A stretch of 40,994 nt of DNA from NCBI GenBank assembly GCA_964471755.1, contig CAYYJM010000023.1, positions 1-40,994 on the forward strand, read 5' to 3'. The stretch's first letter is position 1. The number at the start of each line of letters is the position of its first letter. Positions 7,880 to 15,880 of this stretch are shown piece by piece. Source of the stretch: CAYYJM01 sp964471755. GTDB taxonomy: Bacteria; Planctomycetota; Planctomycetia; Gemmatales; Gemmataceae. The notes beneath the pieces are model-generated. The model saw only the letters and a program-made list of their open reading frames with translations. It was not told the origin of the DNA and did no database searches. Position numbers and translations under genes: made by a program.

Positions 7880-9631
7880 TCAGGAATTCACGAAGTGCAA
7901 CGGGGCGTCAGCCGTCAGGAAGGGCGTGAACGGTGGCACCTCTTCATGCTGCAGGCGGAGTTCGAGAACGCCCGGCCGGGTCGGAGCGGTGTGGTACTCT
8001 CGCAAGCAGTGACGCAGTTCGTCGGCCGTCTCCGCCGCTCCGACCCAGAGCCGATCGGGCGAACCCAGGCCCCGAGCCATCGTCGCGATCGACACGTGGG
8101 GATAGCGCACGCTCTCGATCCGGCTCCCGAAGTAGAGCTGCTGTCGGGTGACGCACATGCCGTGCATGCCGTTGTTGAAGACGATGAACAGAATCGGCAG
8201 GCGATAATGAACCGCGGTGTGGACCTCCGTTCCCAGGATGAGAAAGGCCCCGTCGCCGCAGAGGACCAGCGTCCGCGAGCCCGCCGGCGAGCCGAGCTGG
8301 GCCCCGACCGCGGCGGGGATGGCGTAGCCCATCCCGCCCATGCCCAGGGCGATGGTGGCGCTGACGCCGGGCGGGATTCGCAGGTAGTGCAGCGCCGCGG
8401 CGGCGCAGTTGCCAGCGTCAAAGAGGACGTGGCCAACGGTCGGCAGGAACGGCGCGATCAGTCCCAGGGCGACGCTCTGCCGCAGATCGCCCGAAGGATC
8501 ATTCGCGGAGATGCAGGCCGCATCCGGAGGCAGGTTCGGGGCCAGCAGCGCCGTGTAATGCTGGGCCGGCACCGGAGCGGGAGTTCGGTGAGCGATCCCG
8601 GCCAGATCCGTCAGCCGGAGCAGTTCCGCGCAGACCTCGCCCGCATCCGCCTCGACGGAAATGCGGGGCCGCACGAAGGCCAGGATCTCGCCCATGTCGA
8701 TGTTGACCACGGCCAGACGCTCGGGCTGAAGGGCCTGAGCGATCGGCTGGCGTGTCATCACGTTGAGGCCGGTGCCCACGGCGATGAGGAGATCCGTCTC
8801 CTCCTGCAGGAAGCGATGCACCGATGGTTCGCCGGTCACGCCGACGTGGCCCAGATAGAGCGGGTCGTCATTGGGAAAGACGGCCTTGCTCGCCAGGGTG
8901 GTCGCCACGCGGAGGCCCAGTCGCCGGGCGAACGCGACGACCGCTCCGGGATCGCTACACCGGTCCACGCCGCTGCCCAGCAGCAGCACCGGAGAGGCGG
9001 CCGACGTGATGGCATCGAACAGAACGCGGATCTCCTCCGACGATGCCGGCGTCGGCTCGATCAGATCGATCAGGTCGTGCGGAAGCTCCGCCGGTCGTGG
9101 GCCGACCTCGCACTCGTAGAGGTCGCGTGGAATGAGCAGTACGGCCGGTCCCGGTCGTCCGCTCAACGCGGAGCGAACGGCCGACGTCAGGCTCGGCCAG
9201 AACTGGCCCGGCTCCGTGATCCGGCTCCAGAACTTGGCGATGGCTCCCCACAGAGCCTCGCCATTGACCGAGCGGCCCAGGCCGGAGGAATCCTGGAACG
9301 CGCCTCGACCGTTCAGATGACGCGGCGACTGACCCACCAGTGCCAGCAGCGGCACTGATTCGGCAAACGCCTCGGCCACGCCGACGGCCAGGTTCATCAT
9401 CCCGCCGCCCGAGGTCGAGCAACATACGCCGAGCGTGCGATGCACCCGCGAGCGGCAGTCGGCCATGAAGGCCGCACCGACCTCCGACTTGGCACAGACC
9501 GAGCGAAACCGCGAACCGCCCAGACGATGGACCGCGTCGTGAACGTGTTCAATGTTCGCGCCGCTGACGCCGAACAGGTAGTCCAGACCCCAGTCGCGCA
9601 GGGTCGTCACCAGCGCCTCGACCAGCGTCAT
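7880..9631 (-). CDS. Thiamine-diphosphate-dependent enzyme, acetolactate-synthase-like
   Basis: This 583-aa protein has the three-domain layout of the acetolactate synthase/benzoylformate decarboxylase superfamily. An N-terminal PYR domain carries the cofactor-activating Glu in CAKSEVGAAFMADC and a TSGGGMMN loop. A central domain spans roughly 190-330. A C-terminal ThDP/Mg domain carries GDGAFLILGTEV...FNNG, the GDG-N metal/diphosphate motif. The usual DGYAR segment is replaced by DCRSR, so it is not a housekeeping IlvB. GGAGG lies eight bases before the ATG at 9631. It lies 19 bases downstream of the KAS III-like gene and upstream of the methyltransferase. It probably carries out carboligation or decarboxylation of a 2-oxo acid in the same pathway; the substrate is unknown. 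Confidence 0.88.
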   Translation of the reverse strand: MTLVEALVTTLRDWGLDYLFGVSGANIEHVHDAVHRLGGSRFRSVCAKSEVGAAFMADCRSRVHRTLGVCCSTSGGGMMNLAVGVAEAFAESVPLLALVGQSPRHLNGRGAFQDSSGLGRSVNGEALWGAIAKFWSRITEPGQFWPSLTSAVRSALSGRPGPAVLLIPRDLYECEVGPRPAELPHDLIDLIEPTPASSEEIRVLFDAITSAASPVLLLGSGVDRCSDPGAVVAFARRLGLRVATTLASKAVFPNDDPLYLGHVGVTGEPSVHRFLQEETDLLIAVGTGLNVMTRQPIAQALQPERLAVVNIDMGEILAFVRPRISVEADAGEVCAELLRLTDLAGIAHRTPAPVPAQHYTALLAPNLPPDAACISANDPSGDLRQSVALGLIAPFLPTVGHVLFDAGNCAAAALHYLRIPPGVSATIALGMGGMGYAIPAAVGAQLGSPAGSRTLVLCGDGAFLILGTEVHTAVHYRLPILFIVFNNGMHGMCVTRQQLYFGSRIESVRYPHVSIATMARGLGSPDRLWVGAAETADELRHCLREYHTAPTRPGVLELRLQHEEVPPFTPFLTADAPLHFVNS

Positions 9632-9650
9632 GAGGAGAGCCTCCGCTCGA

Positions 9651-10658
9651 TCAACCGGGGGTTGGCTGCCAGTGGATCACGGCCGCCGCCGCGAAGTCGC
9701 CCGCATGAGCGAACCCGCCCAGCACCAGGTGCGAACCGCGCCGCAGCTGCCCGGTGGTGAGGGCCTCCTCGATGCAAATCGGCAGGCCGGCTCCGAACAG
9801 GTTGCCGTGCTTCTCGAACGTCGAGACGTGCCGCTCCTTCGGCACCTGAACCGCCTCGCGCCAGTTGCGCAGGAAGATCCGATTGGGCTGATTGGTGATC
9901 AGCGTGCCGATCGCGCTCGTGGGCAGATTCGCCAGCCGACACGCTTCGAGGATCACCTCCGGAACGATGCGGTTGGCACGGCCCATGATCGTCGCCATCT
10001 TGCTCTCGGTGAAGTTGACATGACCGCAGGCCGGGCTCGGCTCCCACCACTCCGAGCCGTCCGCGCGGACGAGTTGCATGTCGCCAGCGTGGTCGGCGTA
10101 GTTGCGATGCACGACCGCCAGGACCGGCGATTCGTCCGACGCCACCAGGTAGCCGACGCCGCAGCCGTCGCCGGGAATCCGGGCCTGCGGGAGCTTGCGA
10201 GTCTCCTCGTGGGCGAAGAGTCGGCCGGCCGCGTTCTGAACGTTGCAGAGCAGGGCAGTCCGCGCGCCGTTACACGTCATCAGGGCCTGAGCCTGGGCCA
10301 TCATGTAGAGGAACGACACGCAGCCGCCATTGTGCAGGTCGATGATCCAGGCCGGGTTGATGCCCAGGGTCCGGGCGACCTCGGCCCCGCAGCCCATGAA
10401 CGGCTGATCGGGGCAGGTGACGTTGGTCATCAGGATGTCCACGTCGTGGCGCAGGTCGAGGTTCAGCCGATCGGCCAGCTTGCGGGCGGCCTCGGCGATC
10501 ATCATCTGGGCCGACTCGTCCTGCGAGACGTGATGACGCTGCTGCACGCCGCGAAACACGACCGGCGTCTGTTCCGGATCGGGCTCCTCGAAGAACGAGT
10601 TATCGACGATCCGTCGCGGCAGGTAGGTGGCCACGCCGACCAGGCTGACGGTCTTCAT
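9651..10658 (-). CDS. KAS III (FabH)-like condensing enzyme with altered catalytic triad
   Basis: This 335-aa thiolase-fold protein resembles 3-oxoacyl-ACP synthase III. The nucleophile Cys113 sits in LHNGGCVSF, matching E. coli FabH Cys112, and an Asn lies in HGNLFGAG (N286). The FabH motif HQAN is replaced by NQPN (N256 in LITNQPNRIF), so the catalytic His is absent. That change should impair standard decarboxylative condensation and points to a specialised acyl transfer or non-standard condensation, which is an inference. The start at 10658 follows CGGAGG and overlaps the stop of the SRPBCC gene (ATGA), indicating translational coupling; the longer upstream frame overlaps that gene and lacks similarity. 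It belongs to the 11299-6710 operon. Confidence 0.87.
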   Translation of the reverse strand: MKTVSLVGVATYLPRRIVDNSFFEEPDPEQTPVVFRGVQQRHHVSQDESAQMMIAEAARKLADRLNLDLRHDVDILMTNVTCPDQPFMGCGAEVARTLGINPAWIIDLHNGGCVSFLYMMAQAQALMTCNGARTALLCNVQNAAGRLFAHEETRKLPQARIPGDGCGVGYLVASDESPVLAVVHRNYADHAGDMQLVRADGSEWWEPSPACGHVNFTESKMATIMGRANRIVPEVILEACRLANLPTSAIGTLITNQPNRIFLRNWREAVQVPKERHVSTFEKHGNLFGAGLPICIEEALTTGQLRRGSHLVLGGFAHAGDFAAAAVIHWQPTPG

Positions 10659-11299
10659 TGTGGGCCTCCGAGGGTCATGGGCAAACCGTTGGCATGGCGG
10701 TATTCCAGGATGTACTTCAGGTTGTCGAGTTCGATCTTGTGGCCGGCGAAGAAGAACGGCCACATGTCGCCCACCCAGATCTTGCGGCCGGCCGGAGCCC
10801 GCTCGGGGAACGGATTGCGATCGTAGAACGGGTGCCGACAGTTGGTCCACAGGACGACGCAGCCCGGTCGAGCCAGAACCAACTCGGCTGGCACCACCCG
10901 CATCAGGTAGATCATCCACAGCTGCTCGCCCTGGTCCCAGGCACAGTGATAATCGACGGTCATCGCCGTCGGATTGACCACCACTCGGGTGTAGATCTTC
11001 GTCGCCCCGCCGATCTTGTCGGTGGCGATCACCAGGCCGGTACAGTCCATCGGCGTGAAGTCGCGCAGGCTATACGTCCACTCCTGGAGGGTGTAGACAT
11101 CGGCCAGGTACTCGTACGCCTTCTCCGGCGGACAGTCGATGTGATCCTGAATCGAGCAGAACTGGCCGTAAACCTGATCGTGCGGATAGACCGAGTGGGT
11201 CATCTCCATCGCCCGGTCGGTCATCGCCTCGCGAGGGCAATTCTCGATTCGGTGTACTCCGGGGAGTTGATTGATGGCGGCCTGAATGGCGGTGGTCAC
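10655..11299 (-). CDS. SRPBCC/START-like protein, possible aromatase/cyclase or lipid-binding protein
   Basis: This 214-aa protein is the first gene of the four-gene operon. Its core (about 40-180) fits the SRPBCC fold: an opening strand (SIQDHIDCPPEKAYEYLADVYTLQEWT), a central beta sheet (KIYTRVVVNPTAMTVDYHCAWD) and a closing long helix (DMWPFFFAGHKIELDNLKYILEYRHA). Such domains bind hydrophobic ligands and in polyketide pathways act as aromatases or cyclases. The GTG at 11299 is chosen because AGGGAG lies six bases upstream; the frame remains open further upstream without clear similarity. Its stop overlaps the KAS III-like start (ATGA). The role in ligand handling is inferred from the fold and neighbours. 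Confidence 0.7.
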   Translation of the reverse strand: MTTAIQAAINQLPGVHRIENCPREAMTDRAMEMTHSVYPHDQVYGQFCSIQDHIDCPPEKAYEYLADVYTLQEWTYSLRDFTPMDCTGLVIATDKIGGATKIYTRVVVNPTAMTVDYHCAWDQGEQLWMIYLMRVVPAELVLARPGCVVLWTNCRHPFYDRNPFPERAPAGRKIWVGDMWPFFFAGHKIELDNLKYILEYRHANGLPMTLGGPQ

Positions 11300-11624
11300 A
11301 CGCAACTCCCTTCCACGATCAGACTCGACACTCGCTGTGCAGATTCCGAGCCCGGTGCTGTGCCGTTTGAACAAATGTCTGCTGGCACCACGATCTGCCT
11401 CGTTCGGCCAGCTCGTCTCCCACCACTTCTGCTGAAAACCCTGCCTGTGACTGGAAATCGTCCGGGTTCGGAGAAGATATCAGCATAATCTATTTGGGTT
11501 GTATGGGCAATCTGTATATGTTTTGGAAGGCTCTGCCGGACTCCGCTCGGAATCGGAAGGCATCGTGGATGGTAGAATGACAGAGACGCCATGCCACCCC
11601 TTCGGAACCGCAGCGGGGAAGCCC
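11300..11624. promoter_or_regulatory. Divergent promoter region between biosynthetic operon and exporter
   Basis: This 325-bp spacer contains an unusually AT-rich patch at about 11475-11525. On the minus strand TTGCCC (11510-11505) and TATGCT (11487-11482) are 17 bases apart, a candidate promoter for the SRPBCC-KAS-ThDP-methyltransferase operon with a long leader. On the plus strand TATATG at 11515-11520 is a possible -10 for the exporter, without a good -35. No convincing ORF or operator repeat was seen. Confidence 0.35.
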
Positions 11625-12782
11625 ATGAGATTGCCGTACTCCCTGGCCNNNNNNNNNNCTATCTGCCGGCGGTGTTCGCCGTGACGTTCAGTGCCGTCCT
11701 CAGCACCCTGCAGTGCGGCTTGCTGGCCGGGATTCTGAACATCTCGGCCCGACCGATTCGGCGCAGCGTGGCGGACCTCTGGGTGGCCTCGCCTGGCGTG
11801 CGCGGCATCGGGTTTGGGTGGCCCATCCCGGCGGCCTGGAAGGCGCGGCTGATGTCGCAGCCGGAGGTGGTGCGGACCGAGGAGTATCTCTGCGGTTTCG
11901 CCCAGTTCCGTCGGCACGACGGCAGTACGGATCAGTGTGCCGTCATCGGTATGCGTCTGGAAAGCGGAGCGCTGGGCGTGCTGCGCGATCTCACGCCGGA
12001 GATGCGGCAGGGGCTCACCCGACCCGGAACGGTCGTGGTGTACCAGTCCGAGCAGGGCTTGCTCGGACTGCGAGGCGAACCGGACGAGGTCGGCGAGGTG
12101 GCCAATCGCCGGGTCCAGGTGATCGGCGTCATGGAGAACGTAGGCGAGGGCAAGGACCTCATCGGCATNNNNNNNNNNCGAGGGCGCGGGACTGACGCCA
12201 GGGTTGTACTGCTCGAGGCGACCCGCGCGCGGTCTGCTGGCCGGACTGCCCGAGCAGAAGACCACCTGCCTGCTGGGCCTGTGTCGATCTCCGGAGGACG
12301 CCGCCACGGTCGCTCGTCGGCTGGAGGCGGCCTACCCCGACATGGACGCGCTGACCAGCGGCGAACTGGCCTGGCGAACGCAGAAGTACTGGCTGATCAA
12401 GACGCGGGCCGGCCTCGTGCTGGGCTTCGCCGCGGCGCTTGGCCTGATCGTTGGGGCGGTGGTCACGTCGCAGACTCTGTACGCCGCGACGATCGCCTCG
12501 CTCCGTGAGTTCGCGGTCCTCCGCGCCCTGGGCATTCCGCGCTGGCGACTGCGACAGCTGGTCCTGGGTCAGTCGTTCTGGGTCACGGTGGCCGGGCTCG
12601 TCCTGGCCCTGCCCCTAGCCATGATCCTGGGACACCTGGCCCGGCCGTTGAGCGTGGAAGTCGTGCTTCCGCTCTGGCTGCTCGTCGGTGTCACGGGAAT
12701 TACGCTGATTGTCGGTCTGCTGTCGGGAATCGCCGCTCTGCGTTCGCTGGATCAGGCCGACCCGGCGACCTTGCTCCGCTGA
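11625..12782 (+). CDS. DevC/FtsX-type ABC transporter permease, interrupted by two assembly gaps
   Basis: The product matches DevC-like permeases. It starts MRLPYSLA, then resumes after the first N run in another frame with YLPAVFAVTFSAVLSTLQ (first TM segment). A periplasmic MacB-like domain (ARPIRRSVADLWVASP to ENVGEGKDLIG) follows, and after the second N run, again in a shifted frame, GLTPGLYCSRRPARGLL. The C-terminal FtsX domain has three TM segments around LIVGAVVTSQTLYAATIASLREFAVLRALGIPRWRLRQ. The frame changes coincide exactly with the N runs, so the gene is probably intact and the 10-N lengths are placeholders. The ATPase gene follows 14 bases later. It likely extrudes a lipid or other amphiphile with its DevA and DevB partners. 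Confidence 0.85.
11649..11658. other. Assembly gap (10 N)
   Basis: This N run lies inside the permease gene, and the flanking coding frames differ. The true gap length is therefore not a simple 10 bases. Confidence 0.95.
12169..12178. other. Assembly gap (10 N)
   Basis: This second N run is inside the same permease gene. The upstream frame ends GKDLIGI and the downstream family match continues in a different frame, so the gap size is a placeholder. Confidence 0.95.
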
Positions 12783-12796
12783 AGAAAGGAAAGCCC

Positions 12797-13564
12797 GTGC
12801 GAAAGCTCGTCGCCGAACACCTGACGCGCACCTTTGGCAGCGGCGACAATGGCGTGGTCGCTCTGAACGATGTCTCCCTGGAGCTGCGCGGCGGAGAGTT
12901 CACCCTGCTGATGGGGCCCTCGGGCAGCGGCAAGTCGACCTTGCTGGCGGTGCTGTCCGGGCTGACGTCGCCCGACAGTGGCCAGGTCATCGCTCTGGAT
13001 CGGAACCTGTGGAAGATGACCGAGGTGCAGCGCGAGGAATTTCGTCGCCTGAACACCGGCTTCATCTTCCAGGGCTACAACCTGTTCCCGGCCCTGACCG
13101 TTCGCGAGCAACTGGAGATGGTTTTGCTCTGGGGGGCCGACACGTCCCGCAGCGAGACGCGCCGGCGGGTCAGTGCCATCCTCGAGGCGGTCGATCTGAC
13201 CAGCAAGGCCGGCCAGACGCCCGACACCCTCTCCGGCGGCGAGAAGCAGCGTGTAGCCATCGCCCGTGCGCTGATCAAGGAACCGCAGCTGATCTTCGCC
13301 GACGAGCCGACCAGCGCCCTGGACTGGCAGCGTGGCCAGCACATCGTCCAGCTGCTGACCAACATGGCCCGGCAGCGCGAGGCGATCCTCGTCGTCGTCT
13401 CGCACGACAATCGCGTCATCCCGTACGCCGATCGGGTCCTCCACCTCGTGGATGGCCGGCTGAGTCCGCCGGAAACGATTCCCCACGTCAGCGAGGATGG
13501 CGTTTCCACTCCGACTCCAGCGAACGGCGAAGCCCCGGATTCCGAACCGTTGAGGCGCTCATGA
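12797..13564 (+). CDS. ABC transporter ATP-binding protein (DevA/LolD/MacB class)
   Basis: This 255-aa nucleotide-binding subunit is complete. It has Walker A GPSGSGKST (residues 40-48), a Q-loop region (FIFQGYNLFPALT), the ABC signature LSGGEKQR, Walker B LIFADEPTSALDW and an H-loop (VVVSHDNR). The GTG start at 12797 follows AAGAAAGGAAAG. It belongs to the MacB/LolD/DevA type that works with four-TM permeases and a membrane-fusion partner rather than with long importer permeases. It lies between the permease and the HlyD-like gene; the stop overlaps the next start as ATGA, so ATPase and fusion protein are translationally coupled. It should power export of the product of the divergent operon if the island works as one unit. 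Confidence 0.93.
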   Translation: MRKLVAEHLTRTFGSGDNGVVALNDVSLELRGGEFTLLMGPSGSGKSTLLAVLSGLTSPDSGQVIALDRNLWKMTEVQREEFRRLNTGFIFQGYNLFPALTVREQLEMVLLWGADTSRSETRRRVSAILEAVDLTSKAGQTPDTLSGGEKQRVAIARALIKEPQLIFADEPTSALDWQRGQHIVQLLTNMARQREAILVVVSHDNRVIPYADRVLHLVDGRLSPPETIPHVSEDGVSTPTPANGEAPDSEPLRRS

Positions 13565-14631
13565 AACGGCTCTGGTTTCTCTCCTGGTTCTCGCTGCTGA
13601 CCGTGTCGGTGTCCCTGCTCGCGCTGGGAACGACCGTCGGCTTCTGGCGTGTGCCTGCCCTGCGATGGTTCCTGAGCGAACCGGAGCCGACGGCGGTCGC
13701 TCCTTCGCTCGAACCGGAGTGTCTGGGCCGGGTCGATGTGGAGGGCGGCGTTCTCCAGCTTGCGCCGCTCCGACCGGGGCAGATCGTCGAGATCCCGGCT
13801 CGGGAAGGGGAGGAGGTGTCGGCCGGAGCGGTCCTGCTGAAGCTGGACGACCAGCCGGCGCGCATTCAGATGCAGCAGGCGCAGGCGGCTCAGGAGTCAG
13901 CTAACTCGCTGGTCGCCCTGGCCCAGCAGATGGTTCGTCTGCACCCGAGTCAGGTGGCTGCTGCGGAGGCTCTGGTGACCGCCGCTCAGCGTCGGGTGGC
14001 GGCGGCGCGGGAGGATCTGCAACAGAAGGAACGGCTGCACGGTCAGCGGTTGATCTCGCGAGAGGAGTTGGCGGCCGTGCAGGAACAGGTGAAGGCCCTG
14101 GAGGCGGTGGCCCTGGCCGAGGAAAAGAAGCTGGACGGCCTGCGCGGCCAGAATCCGACCTTGCAGGTCTCCCAGGCTCAGGCCGAGGTTGCCCGAACAG
14201 AGGCCCTGCTGGCAGAGGCACGCTACGCCCTCAGTCGCTGTCAGGTGCTGGCCCCTGAACGCGGGACGGTCCTGCAGGTGCTGACCGGCGTCGGCGAGAT
14301 CGCCGGGCCGCAGCAGCCGGCCATTCGCTTCGCTCCGGCCCGACCGCGGATCGTCCGGGCCGAGGTGGAGCAGGAGTTCATCCACCTGGTCCAGCCCGGC
14401 CAGACCGTGGTGGTCCGGGATGGTCTGCGCCCGGAGATCACCTGGCAGGGCAAGGTCGCCCGCATCGGCGAATGGTTCGCCGACCCGCCGTCGTTGCCGC
14501 GTCAGCCGCCGCGCTTCGCCGACGTGGCGACCGTCGAATGCGTGATCGCCCTGGAGTCGAGCCATCCGCCCCTGCGGATCGGCCAGCGGGTCACCGTCCA
14601 GTTTCGCACCGGTTCGTCCGCGTCGCGGTGA
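13561..14631 (+). CDS. HlyD/DevB-type membrane-fusion protein of the exporter
   Basis: This 356-aa periplasmic adaptor is anchored by one N-terminal TM segment (about 8-30). A lipoyl-like half-motif (GQIVEIPAREGEEVSAGAVLLKLDD) is followed by a long coiled-coil hairpin (about 100-215, rich in Gln, Ala and Glu). The second lipoyl half (RYALSRCQVLAPERGTVLQV) and a beta-barrel domain (IVRAEVEQEFIHLVQPGQTVVV) come next. The ordering is typical of DevB/HlyD adaptors in tripartite export. The start at 13561 overlaps the ATPase stop. No outer-membrane channel gene is adjacent, so a shared TolC-like protein may be used. A long inverted repeat lies downstream of the stop. Confidence 0.9.
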   Translation: MKRLWFLSWFSLLTVSVSLLALGTTVGFWRVPALRWFLSEPEPTAVAPSLEPECLGRVDVEGGVLQLAPLRPGQIVEIPAREGEEVSAGAVLLKLDDQPARIQMQQAQAAQESANSLVALAQQMVRLHPSQVAAAEALVTAAQRRVAAAREDLQQKERLHGQRLISREELAAVQEQVKALEAVALAEEKKLDGLRGQNPTLQVSQAQAEVARTEALLAEARYALSRCQVLAPERGTVLQVLTGVGEIAGPQQPAIRFAPARPRIVRAEVEQEFIHLVQPGQTVVVRDGLRPEITWQGKVARIGEWFADPPSLPRQPPRFADVATVECVIALESSHPPLRIGQRVTVQFRTGSSASR

Positions 14632-14712
14632 CTGATCGGCGACCATGCCAGCCCTGCACAAGGCCGGCCATCTCTTGTGGGATGCACCCGCGCATCGCTG
14701 ATATTGCCGGCA

Positions 14713-14924
14713 ATGTAGGGTGGGCCGAAGCGCAACCGACGCCTCGCACCTGTCTTGATCTGGAACAGCGCAGGCCCACCGATGCTCCGACGAGAGCGCA
14801 GCGACACCGCAGATGGCTTGCTCTAAACGGTGTCGCTGCGCTCCCGAGCGAGGATTGGTGGGCCTGCGCTGTTCCAACCTTCCGGGGCGATCGGACGGCG
14901 GCGGCGCTTCGGCCCACCCTACAT
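14713..14924. repeat. Long imperfect inverted repeat, MITE-like
   Basis: The outer arms are perfect over 21 bp (14713-14733 with 14904-14924; core GTAGGGTGGGCCGAAGC). The next blocks pair over 19 bp (14762-14780 with 14857-14875; core CAGCGCAGGCCCACC) and 16 bp (14794-14809 with 14828-14843; GAGCGCAGCGACACCG). The central loop is about 18 bases. As RNA this would make a ~100-bp rod. TAGGGTGGGC-type intergenic repeats are common in many bacteria; this copy has no transposase. Confidence 0.8.
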
Positions 14925-14958
14925 CGCCTACATTCCCCTACCGCGATTGATCGCTTCC

Positions 14959-14987
14959 TTGTGGATTCCCCTTCCGCCGGGTAGGAT
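14959..14987 (+). promoter_or_regulatory. Candidate sigma70 promoter for the secretin-domain gene
   Basis: TTGTGG (14959-14964), a 17-base spacer and TAGGAT (14982-14987) lie about 40 bases upstream of the ATG at 15029. Confidence 0.5.
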
Positions 14988-15028
14988 GTTCTCCGCGTCT
15001 CTCTTCCTGTCCCTTCCGGAGTTCTCCC

Positions 15029-15871
15029 ATGCTGAAGACCCTTCCCGGTCTGGTGGTCCTCGTCGGCCTGTTCACCCTCGTCACCAGCGGCCCGGCCCAG
15101 GAACCGGCCGGCGGCCCGAAGAGACATCGCGTCGTCCACGCCGTCCGCAGCGGCGACGCCGCCGTCCTGGCCGAGACCCTGAACAAGCACTTCGACGGTG
15201 AGGCCACCATCCAGACCGTGCCGGCCGGGGCAGGGCACCTCCTGCTCATCCGTGGTCCGGAGACCGTCACCGCCGAGGTCGTCCGTCTGCTCGAGAAGCT
15301 CGACCCGCCTCACCACGACGCGAAGGCCGTCGAGATCGATGTCTATCTCGTCGATGTATTCGCCAAGAAGGGGCCGTTCGAGAAGGACGCCGCCGAGACG
15401 GAGTGGAGCGGCCCGGCCGCCGACATCCTCGCCCGCCTCGACGAGATGAGCAAGACGAGCCGCACCGGTAGTGTCCAGCGTTTCCGCCTGTCCACCGTCG
15501 AGGGCAAGGCCGTGGTGACGATAACGGGAGGCAACAAACCGATCGTGTCCAGCCTTGTAGGAAGGGCTGGCATTGCCACCAAATCGATCTCGTATCAGCC
15601 GGTCGGTGTCACCGTCAAGGCGACGCCACACGTCGAGTCTGACGGTGGGGTATCGATCGACCTCGACGTGAAGGACACTCGGATCCGTCAGGGGGAAACT
15701 GGCGCGGCCGGAGGCGGTGACGAGCCGGTCGAGTTACTGAACGGCACGCTCACCTCGCGCGTCCGCATCCCGACCGGCCGGGCTGTCGCGGCCCAGGCGA
15801 TCCGCACCGAGGGCAAGGCCGGCGGCACGATCGCCCTGGTGATCGTCACCGCTCGCGTCGTGGCCAAGTGA
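15029..15871 (+). CDS. Exported short secretin-domain-like protein
   Basis: This 280-aa protein has a signal peptide (MLKTLPGLVVLVGLFTLVTSGPAQ). Residues 33-95 (VVHAVRSGDAAVLAETLNKHFDG to VVRLLEKLDPP) fit the short N-domain of type II/III secretins (NolW-like). The following VEIDVYLVDVF resembles the first strand of the secretin core. The later part has alternating beta strands (VGVTVKATPHV, VSIDLDVKDTRI, LTSRVRIPTGRAVAAQAI), as in the secretin beta domain, but the protein is about half the length of a true GspD. It is probably a periplasmic secretin-like protein rather than a functional channel. GGAG precedes the ATG. It is convergent with fwdC and probably unrelated to it. Confidence 0.6.
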   Translation: MLKTLPGLVVLVGLFTLVTSGPAQEPAGGPKRHRVVHAVRSGDAAVLAETLNKHFDGEATIQTVPAGAGHLLLIRGPETVTAEVVRLLEKLDPPHHDAKAVEIDVYLVDVFAKKGPFEKDAAETEWSGPAADILARLDEMSKTSRTGSVQRFRLSTVEGKAVVTITGGNKPIVSSLVGRAGIATKSISYQPVGVTVKATPHVESDGGVSIDLDVKDTRIRQGETGAAGGGDEPVELLNGTLTSRVRIPTGRAVAAQAIRTEGKAGGTIALVIVTARVVAK

Positions 15872-15880
15872 GCCCGGCGA

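Larger units (their letters stand above)
14632..15028. other. 397-bp intergenic spacer with a long inverted repeat and a promoter
   Basis: No credible gene is present. About 210 bp (14713-14924) form an imperfect inverted repeat, listed separately. The last ~70 bp hold a good promoter for the downstream secretin-domain gene. Short frames across the element are low-complexity shadows of the repeat. Confidence 0.7.

Noticed and set aside
14713..14924. Insertion sequence remnant
   Set aside because: No transposase fragment is seen in any frame; only the inverted repeat remains, so it is reported as a repeat.
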